Source of the DNA: Gemmatimonadota bacterium
GTDB lineage: Bacteria > Gemmatimonadota > Gemmatimonadetes > Gemmatimonadales > Gemmatimonadaceae
Reading direction: 5' to 3'
NCBI GenBank assembly: GCA_026387915.1
Contig: JAPLKS010000007.1
Span: forward strand, 304,823 to 368,822
Length of the DNA stretch: 64,000 nt
Part shown: positions 59,277 through 64,000 of the stretch, in pieces
How the letters are laid out: every line of letters begins with the position of its first letter
Position numbering within the stretch: position 1 is the stretch's first letter
The notes under the pieces: model-generated
Databases searched by the model: none
Seen by the model: the letters and a program-made list of their open reading frames with translations, nothing else
What the model was told of the DNA's origin: nothing
Program-made: the position numbers and the translations under genes

Positions 59277-60446
59277 ATGGCGGCGACGCAGCATCAGCAG
59301 TTGCAACATCTGCAGTGGCCGTTTTTTGATGCGCGACATCGCGAACTCGCGGCGTCGCTCGACACGTGGTGCGCCACACATCTCGATCAGGCGCACGGCG
59401 CGGACGTGGATACCGCCTGTCTCGCCCTCGTGCGCTCGCTTGGCGAGGGCGGCTGGTTGCGTCACGCGGTGGCGGGTCAGGCGTTTGGTGGTGCCACCGA
59501 GACGATCGACACGAGGGCGGTGTGCCTGCTGCGTGAAACGTTGGCCCGTTACAGCGGGCTCGCGGATTTTGCCTTTGCCATGCAGGGGCTCGGCTCCGGT
59601 GCCATCTCGCTGGCAGGCACGGAGGCACAGCGCGCGCAGTATCTCCCCCGCGTGGCGAGCGGCGCCGCCGTGGCGGCATTCGCGCTCTCCGAACCCGCGG
59701 CCGGATCGGACGTGGCCGCCCTTCAGTGTGCCGCCACGAAAGATGGAACTGCCTATGTGCTGAATGGCGAGAAGACCTGGATCTCCAATGGCGGCATCGC
59801 CGATTTCTACGTGGTGTTTGCGCGCACGGGTGAAGCGCCGGGCTCACGCGGGATCAGTGCGTTTATTGTGGATGCCGGACTTCCCGGATTTGAGATTACG
59901 GAACGCATTCAGGTGATCGCCCCGCACCCACTGGCTCGGGTGACGTTCACGAACTGCCGCGTGGCCGCGTCGCAGATGGTCGGCGCGCCGGGGGAAGGAT
60001 TCAAAGTGGCAATGCGCACGCTCGACGTGTTCCGTACGTCGGTGGCCGCGGCGGCCGTGGGGTTTGCGCGGCGCGCGTTGCACGAAGGCGTTGCGCACGC
60101 CAAGCAGCGTGCGATGTTCGGCGGCACGCTCGCTGAGTTACCGCTGACGCAGGCCAAGCTGGCCGACATGGCCTGCACCGTCGACAGCTCGGCGCTCCTC
60201 GTGTACCGCGCCGCGTGGCAGCGCGATCAAGGACAGACCATTACGCGCGAAGCCGCCATCGCCAAACTCATGGCCACCGAGGGAGCGCAACGCGTGATTG
60301 ATGCCGCCGTTCAACTGCACGGTGGCCGCGGTGTGCGGAGCGGTGAAATAGTGGAATCGCTGTACCGTGAAATTCGGGCGTTGCGCATTTACGAAGGCGC
60401 GTCAGAGGTGCAACAATTGATCATCGGCCGAGAGCTCCTCAAATGA
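59277..60446 (+). CDS. Acyl-CoA dehydrogenase
   Basis: The 389-residue flavoprotein has [20 protein letters not shown] (FAD/substrate loop), [20 protein letters not shown], the arginine-rich [20 protein letters not shown] region and the C-terminal [18 protein letters not shown]. The glutamate of IYEG is the usual catalytic base. The family start is reached at ATG 59277, two bases after the hydratase stop. It would introduce a double bond in a CoA-bound intermediate during beta-oxidation of the dearomatised ring, passing electrons to ETF, which is encoded elsewhere. Confidence 0.94.
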   Translation: MAATQHQQLQHLQWPFFDARHRELAASLDTWCATHLDQAHGADVDTACLALVRSLGEGGWLRHAVAGQAFGGATETIDTRAVCLLRETLARYSGLADFAFAMQGLGSGAISLAGTEAQRAQYLPRVASGAAVAAFALSEPAAGSDVAALQCAATKDGTAYVLNGEKTWISNGGIADFYVVFARTGEAPGSRGISAFIVDAGLPGFEITERIQVIAPHPLARVTFTNCRVAASQMVGAPGEGFKVAMRTLDVFRTSVAAAAVGFARRALHEGVAHAKQRAMFGGTLAELPLTQAKLADMACTVDSSALLVYRAAWQRDQGQTITREAAIAKLMATEGAQRVIDAAVQLHGGRGVRSGEIVESLYREIRALRIYEGASEVQQLIIGRELLK

Positions 60447-62059
60447 ACACGACCGCGCACCTCGACTCCTTTGCTCGCGACCACTTGCCGGCGCCGGCGC
60501 TCTGGCCGGAATTAATCTTTGAACTCCCCGAGTTGCAGTTTCCGGACCGATTGAACTGCGCGCACGAACTGCTCGATGCATGGATCGAGCGCGGCGAGGG
60601 AGACAGACTCTGTCTGCAGGGACTCGGCGTCCGTTGGAGTTATGCCGAGTTGCAGGCACGTGCCAATGCCATTGCCCAGGTACTGGTGGACGACATGGGA
60701 CTCGTCCCCGGCAACCGTGTGTTGTTGCGCGGCGCCAACTCGCCGCAGCTCGCCGCGTGCTGGTTTGCGGTACAGAAAGCGGGCGGCATTGCGGTGGCCA
60801 CAATGCCGCTGCTCCGCGCCAAGGAACTGTGTCAGGTGCTCGACAAAGCGCAGGTCACGCACGCGCTATGCGACGCACGGCTCAGCGACGAACTCGCGGT
60901 GGCGCAGCAGCAGTCGCCGACGCTCCGGCAGGTGCAGTTTTTTCACAGCGCCGAGCCAAGCGGCCTCGAGGCACGTGCGAGCACAAAGAGTGGTCAGTTC
61001 ACCAACATCGATACCGCGTCCGATGACTGCTCGCTGATTGCCTTTACGTCTGGTACCACCGGTCAGCCGAAGGGCACGATGCATTTTCATCGTGACGTAC
61101 TCGCCATCTGCCGTTGCTGGCCACCGCACGTGCTCAAGCCCACGGCGGACGACGTGTTCATTGGCAGTCCGCCTCTCGCTTTCACCTTTGGACTTGGCGG
61201 GCTGCTGCTTTTCCCAATGACCGTGGGCGCCTCCTCCGTGCTGCTCGAGAAGGCCTCACCCGACACGCTGCTCGCGGCCATTCCGCAGTATCGGGCCACC
61301 GTGCTCTTTACCGCACCCACCTCGTACCGCGTGATGGCTACGCAAGCCGCACAACACGACCTGACCAGTCTGCGGAAGTGCGTGAGCGCCGGCGAAACAC
61401 TGCCGGCGGCCACCCGACAACTCTGGAAAGACGCCACGGGCATTGAGCTGATTGACGGCATTGGCTCCACGGAGTTGTTGCACATTTTTATTTCTCATAC
61501 CGAGGCGCAGGCGCGCCCGGGTGCGACCGGCGTGCCGGTGCCAGGATATCGCGCGTGCGTCATCGACGAACAGGGCAACGTTCTCCCCGCCGGAAAAATT
61601 GGGCGACTGGCCGTCAAAGGTCCCACCGGCTGCCGCTACCTGGCCGACGATCGGCAGCAACACTACGTGCTCAACGGGTGGAACCTCACGGGCGACGCGT
61701 ACTCTGTGGATGACGACGGCTTTTTTGTTTACCAGTCCCGCACCGACGATATGATCATCTCGGGCGGCTATAACATTGCCGGACCCGAGGTGGAGGCGGC
61801 GCTGTTAGCGCATCCCGCGGTCGCCGAATGTGCGGTGATCGGCGAGGCCACCGAGGAACGCGGGCAGATTGTGAAGGCCGTGGTGGTGCTGCGCGACGGG
61901 TTCGAGGCGGGGCCCGCCATGATCAAGACGTTGCAGGATTTTGTGAAAGCCAGCATTGCGCCGTACAAATACCCGCGCGCGGTTGAGTTCCGCACCAGCC
62001 TCCCGCGTACCGAAACGGGCAAGTTGCAACGCTTTCGTTTGCGCGGTCCCGACGCATGA
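60443..62059 (+). CDS. Aryl-CoA ligase, predicted 2-aminobenzoate-CoA ligase
   Basis: The 538-residue AMP-forming ligase starts in an ATGA overlap. [20 protein letters not shown] is the P-loop-like motif, [15 protein letters not shown] the A5 region, [20 protein letters not shown] and [20 protein letters not shown] the hinge segments, and [14 protein letters not shown] carries the catalytic lysine. It belongs to the benzoate-CoA ligase branch. Given kynU and the anthraniloyl-CoA monooxygenase/reductase in the same locus, activation of anthranilate is the most likely reaction; benzoate or salicylate cannot be excluded by sequence alone. Confidence 0.92.
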   Translation: MNTTAHLDSFARDHLPAPALWPELIFELPELQFPDRLNCAHELLDAWIERGEGDRLCLQGLGVRWSYAELQARANAIAQVLVDDMGLVPGNRVLLRGANSPQLAACWFAVQKAGGIAVATMPLLRAKELCQVLDKAQVTHALCDARLSDELAVAQQQSPTLRQVQFFHSAEPSGLEARASTKSGQFTNIDTASDDCSLIAFTSGTTGQPKGTMHFHRDVLAICRCWPPHVLKPTADDVFIGSPPLAFTFGLGGLLLFPMTVGASSVLLEKASPDTLLAAIPQYRATVLFTAPTSYRVMATQAAQHDLTSLRKCVSAGETLPAATRQLWKDATGIELIDGIGSTELLHIFISHTEAQARPGATGVPVPGYRACVIDEQGNVLPAGKIGRLAVKGPTGCRYLADDRQQHYVLNGWNLTGDAYSVDDDGFFVYQSRTDDMIISGGYNIAGPEVEAALLAHPAVAECAVIGEATEERGQIVKAVVVLRDGFEAGPAMIKTLQDFVKASIAPYKYPRAVEFRTSLPRTETGKLQRFRLRGPDA

Positions 62060-62154
62060 CCGCGCCAGCGCATTGCATCCAAGCGGTCGACGAATCGGCG
62101 ACGCGGCGACATGCCAAGTACGCCAACGACCAACACTTTACTGAGGTTTGAGCC

Positions 62155-62580
62155 ATGCAGGTTGTGTTTGAACGCCAGGACCTCGTTCGGTTTGGCCACT
62201 GCGATCCGGCTGGCATCGTCTACTTTCCGCGCTACTTCGAGATGCTCAATGCGTTGATCGAAGACTGGTTCACCGAAGGGCTTGGGGTGGACTTTGCGGA
62301 GTTTACCGGTACGCGCCGGATGGGAATTCCTACGGTCCACCTCACGACGCACTTCAAGCAGGTGAGCCGCGTGGGCGACCGATTGACGCAACGCATTGCG
62401 ATCCAGAAAATCGGCCGCAGCTCGCTCGTGCTCAATACGGTGTTTGAGGCGAGCGATGGCGTCCGCGTGTCGTTTGAGCACGTCGTGGTGTGTACGTCGT
62501 TGGAGACACACCGTCCGATCCCCTTTCCACCCGATCTACGCAGCGCCCTCGAGCGGGCGATTGGAGCTTCGCATGCCTAA
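62155..62580 (+). CDS. 4-hydroxybenzoyl-CoA-type thioesterase
   Basis: The 141-residue hot-dog protein begins VVFERQDLVRFGHCDPAGIV (shown as RFGHCDPAGIVYFPRYFEM), which contains the catalytic aspartate of the 4HBT family. VHLTTHFKQVSRVGDRL forms the core helix-strand. It is placed 95 bp after the ligase. The likely job is to release CoA from dead-end or excess aryl-CoA, or from the pathway product. It overlaps the ridA-like start by eight bases. Confidence 0.9.
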   Translation: MQVVFERQDLVRFGHCDPAGIVYFPRYFEMLNALIEDWFTEGLGVDFAEFTGTRRMGIPTVHLTTHFKQVSRVGDRLTQRIAIQKIGRSSLVLNTVFEASDGVRVSFEHVVVCTSLETHRPIPFPPDLRSALERAIGASHA

Positions 62581-62983
62581 CGCGCACAAGCAGGTTCTGC
62601 AGCCCGATGGTTGGGTTGCGCCACGCGGCTACGTCAACGGCGTGGCGGCCACGGGGCGGATGATTTTTGTCGCGGGTCAGGTCGGCTGGAATGCCGCCGG
62701 CCAGTTTGCCAGCGAGGATTTTGTGGATCAGGTGCGCCAAGCCCTGGAGAACGTCAAAGCCGTGCTGGCGGAAGGGGGAGCCGCTCCCGAGCATATCACG
62801 CGTATGACGTGGTATCTGACGGATAAGCGGGAGTACTCGGCACGCACCCGCGAGGTTGGAGAGGCCTATCGCCAAGTACTGGGACGCGAGTATCAGATTG
62901 CCATGTCGGCGGTCGAGGTCAGCGGGCTCATCGAGGACGGCGCCAAAGTGGAGATCGAGGTCACGGCCGTGGTGCCCGCGTAG
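62573..62983 (+). CDS. RidA/YjgF-family protein lacking the catalytic arginine
   Basis: The 136-residue protein has the Rid fold: FVAGQVGWNAAGQFASEDFV, QVRQALENVKAVLAEGGAA and a C-terminal VEIEVTAVVPA. In archetypal RidA the segment is PARS-x-V with an arginine that binds the 2-imino acid; here it reads IAMSAVEVSGL, so methionine replaces that arginine. It is therefore one of the Rid subgroups without proven imine deaminase activity. Placed at the end of an operon that should create a CoA-bound enamine, it may still handle such an intermediate. It is not an assured deaminase. Confidence 0.88.
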   Translation: MPNAHKQVLQPDGWVAPRGYVNGVAATGRMIFVAGQVGWNAAGQFASEDFVDQVRQALENVKAVLAEGGAAPEHITRMTWYLTDKREYSARTREVGEAYRQVLGREYQIAMSAVEVSGLIEDGAKVEIEVTAVVPA

Positions 62984-63042
62984 GCTCGGCGGCTCCACGT
63001 CGGGTGGGGGAAACCAAGGCCCCCAGCGAAAGGCCGGCCCAC

Positions 63043-63084
63043 AAAAAAAAGCGCCGTCCGGCAGTGGTTGCCGGACGGCGCTTT
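63043..63084. terminator. Bidirectional terminator between the ridA-like gene and tRNA-Gln
   Basis: A 16-bp perfect inverted repeat (63048-63063 with 63069-63084) has the loop GTGGT. On the minus strand it is followed by a run of eight T, making it a strong terminator for the tRNA. On the plus strand it ends in CTTT and can also stop the anthranilate operon. Confidence 0.85.
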
Positions 63085-63087
63085 GAG

Positions 63088-63160
63088 TTGCCCCTCCAGG
63101 GGTCGAACCTGGACTCTTCTGCTCCAGAGGCAGACGTGTTGCCAGTTACACCAAGGGGCA
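63088..63160 (-). tRNA. tRNA-Gln (anticodon CTG)
   Basis: The 73-nt minus-strand sequence folds as a tRNA. The acceptor stem is TGCCCCT/AGGGGCA, with the D arm next. The anticodon stem TCTGC/GCAGA holds loop CTCTGGA (anticodon CTG, reading CAG). The T arm is CCAGG-TTCGACC-CCTGG, with A as discriminator. No CCA is encoded. Confidence 0.95.
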
Positions 63161-63267
63161 ATGCGAACTCCTGATTATCGGCAGTTGCGCCGCCAATCAG
63201 GAACCCGAATTCTAGCGTCCTCCCCCCGTCTGGGCAACCCATTGCGGGAGGCGCTACTGTATAGGAT

Positions 63268-63777
63268 ATGACCACAGACCTTCGGTTTCCCATCGGAAAG
63301 TTCGCCCGCCCCGCAGCCCTCACCGCCGAGGAGCGGACGGCCGCCATCGCGCGTATTGCGGCCCATCCGGCGGCGCTCCGCGCCGCCGTACAGGGGCTCG
63401 ATGACGCACAACTCAACACCCCGTACCGCCCTGATGGTTGGACGGTGCGGCAGCTCGTTCACCATATGGCCGACTCGCACATCAACGCGTATGCGCGAAC
63501 GCGCATGGCGCTGACGGAAGCGACACCCACGATCAAGCCCTACGACGAGGAGCCCTGGGCGGAACTGTGGGATGCCCGTTCGCTTCCGGTTGAAGTGTCG
63601 CTTGGCCTCGTGGATGGCTTGCACGAGCGTTGGGTGGCCCTGCTGCGACACCTCGAACCGGCGGCCTTTGCGCGGACGATGGTACATCCGGCGAACGGCC
63701 CTATGACGATTGATGTGCAGCTCGCGCTGTACGCGTGGCAAGGTTCTACCCCCCAAGATCGGTACTGTATGATGTAA
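63268..63777 (+). pseudogene. DinB/YfiT-like metal-dependent hydrolase, C-terminus disrupted
   Basis: The reading frame starts at ATG 63268 and follows the YfiT/DinB four-helix pattern, beginning FPIGKFARPAALTAEERTAA and including the metal histidines of LVHHMADSHINAYAR. The C-terminus should continue from LALYAWHG into a helix with further metal-binding histidines (H-x3-H). Here it reads LALYAWQGSTPQDRYCMM and stops. The last two histidines are lost and the base composition changes to AT-rich at this point. It is probably broken by the mobile element that follows and inactive. Confidence 0.75.
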
Positions 63778-63890
63778 CTCATTGTTGTATCAGTGTTTAG
63801 TTTTAGTACACATACTGTTACTCCGGAACTATGGGTGTTCTTGCTTCTAGTAAGTCCATATGAGATGCACTGGGTTCGGTAGACAGGGAG
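63778..63890. other. AT-rich junction between the broken YfiT gene and the insertion sequence
   Basis: This 113-bp stretch is much lower in G+C than the rest of the window. Near its right end TGCACTGGGTTCGGTAGACA (about 63866-63885) could be part of an insertion-sequence terminal repeat, but the other end lies outside the window so this cannot be confirmed. The remainder shows no coding sequence. Confidence 0.45.
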
Positions 63891-64000
63891 TTAAGCTACT
63901 GCCGCCCGCTCGAAGTTGATCGGGCTCTTGTTGCCGAGGGTCGAGTGCCTCCGGGTGGGATTGTAGAAGCGCTCGATGTAGTCGAAGATGTCGGCCCGCG
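63891..64000 (-). mobile_element. IS3-family transposase, C-terminal fragment cut by the window edge
   Basis: The minus-strand frame enters at base 64000 and ends at TAA (63891-63893), giving 36 residues. It reads [20 protein letters not shown] followed by [15 protein letters not shown]. This is the C-terminal tail of the rve-type integrase domain of IS3-family transposases, where FYN-x2-RRHS-x-LG-x3-P is diagnostic. The rest of the element lies beyond the window. Confidence 0.88.

Overview
The window is high-G+C DNA from a Gram-negative bacterium. It encodes a TonB-dependent outer-membrane receptor, several Sec-exported proteins and lipoproteins, and an enhancer-dependent (sigma-54) regulator. 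The gene content (two exported S9 peptidases with beta-propellers, a zinc-ribbon Ser/Thr kinase, many short lipoproteins, no operon order typical of Proteobacteria) fits a Gemmatimonadota-like lineage. That placement is inference from gene style and no phylogenetic marker was tested. Almost all of the window is coding, most intergenic gaps are under 250 bp, and many neighbours overlap by ATGA or GTGA.

Layout. 1-5.3 kb: a truncated TPR protein, pseudouridine-5'-phosphate glycosidase, an APC permease, and a patatin fused to a ferredoxin domain. 5.4-13.4 kb: S9 peptidase, aconitase, a YegS-type lipid kinase and a Ser/Thr kinase. 13.4-17.1 kb: two tandem exported peroxiredoxins followed by agmatine-to-putrescine genes (aguB, aguA). 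The second peroxiredoxin has an in-frame TGA exactly at the peroxidatic cysteine, followed by a SECIS-like hairpin, and is best read as a selenoprotein. 17.2-24 kb: a chemoreceptor, the preQ0 genes queC-queE-queD, an NlpC/P60 hydrolase, a second S9 peptidase and a thermonuclease. 24-34.6 kb: TonB-dependent receptor, glycerophosphodiesterase, ABC exporter, lipoprotein, T2SS-F-like protein, M28 peptidase, acyltransferase and an alpha/beta hydrolase.

34.6-52.4 kb is dominated by signal transduction: one hybrid histidine kinase, an EAL/HDOD protein, a four-gene operon (NtrC-type regulator plus three sensor kinases joined by 1-4 nt overlaps), and a divergent sensor kinase with its own receiver protein. 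Palindromes of the form GGACA-N3-TGTCC occur as a 22-bp-spaced triplet between the divergent signalling genes. A similar cluster lies upstream of an unrecognised 206-residue gene at 41.7 kb. Both clusters have a downstream GG-N10-GC sigma-54-type promoter, which outlines a small regulon.

52.4-63 kb is a tryptophan catabolic locus. kynA and kynU diverge from an operon for 2-aminobenzoyl-CoA monooxygenase/reductase, SDR, MarR, enoyl-CoA hydratase, acyl-CoA dehydrogenase, an aryl-CoA ligase, a thioesterase and a RidA-like protein. Together they predict tryptophan -> N-formylkynurenine -> kynurenine -> anthranilate -> anthraniloyl-CoA -> dearomatised ring -> beta-oxidation-like steps. No kynurenine formamidase is present. 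A single partly palindromic site carries the -35 elements of both divergent promoters and is a candidate MarR operator.

The right edge holds tRNA-Gln(CTG), a DinB/YfiT-like gene that loses its C-terminus, an AT-rich junction, and the 3' end of an IS3-type transposase.
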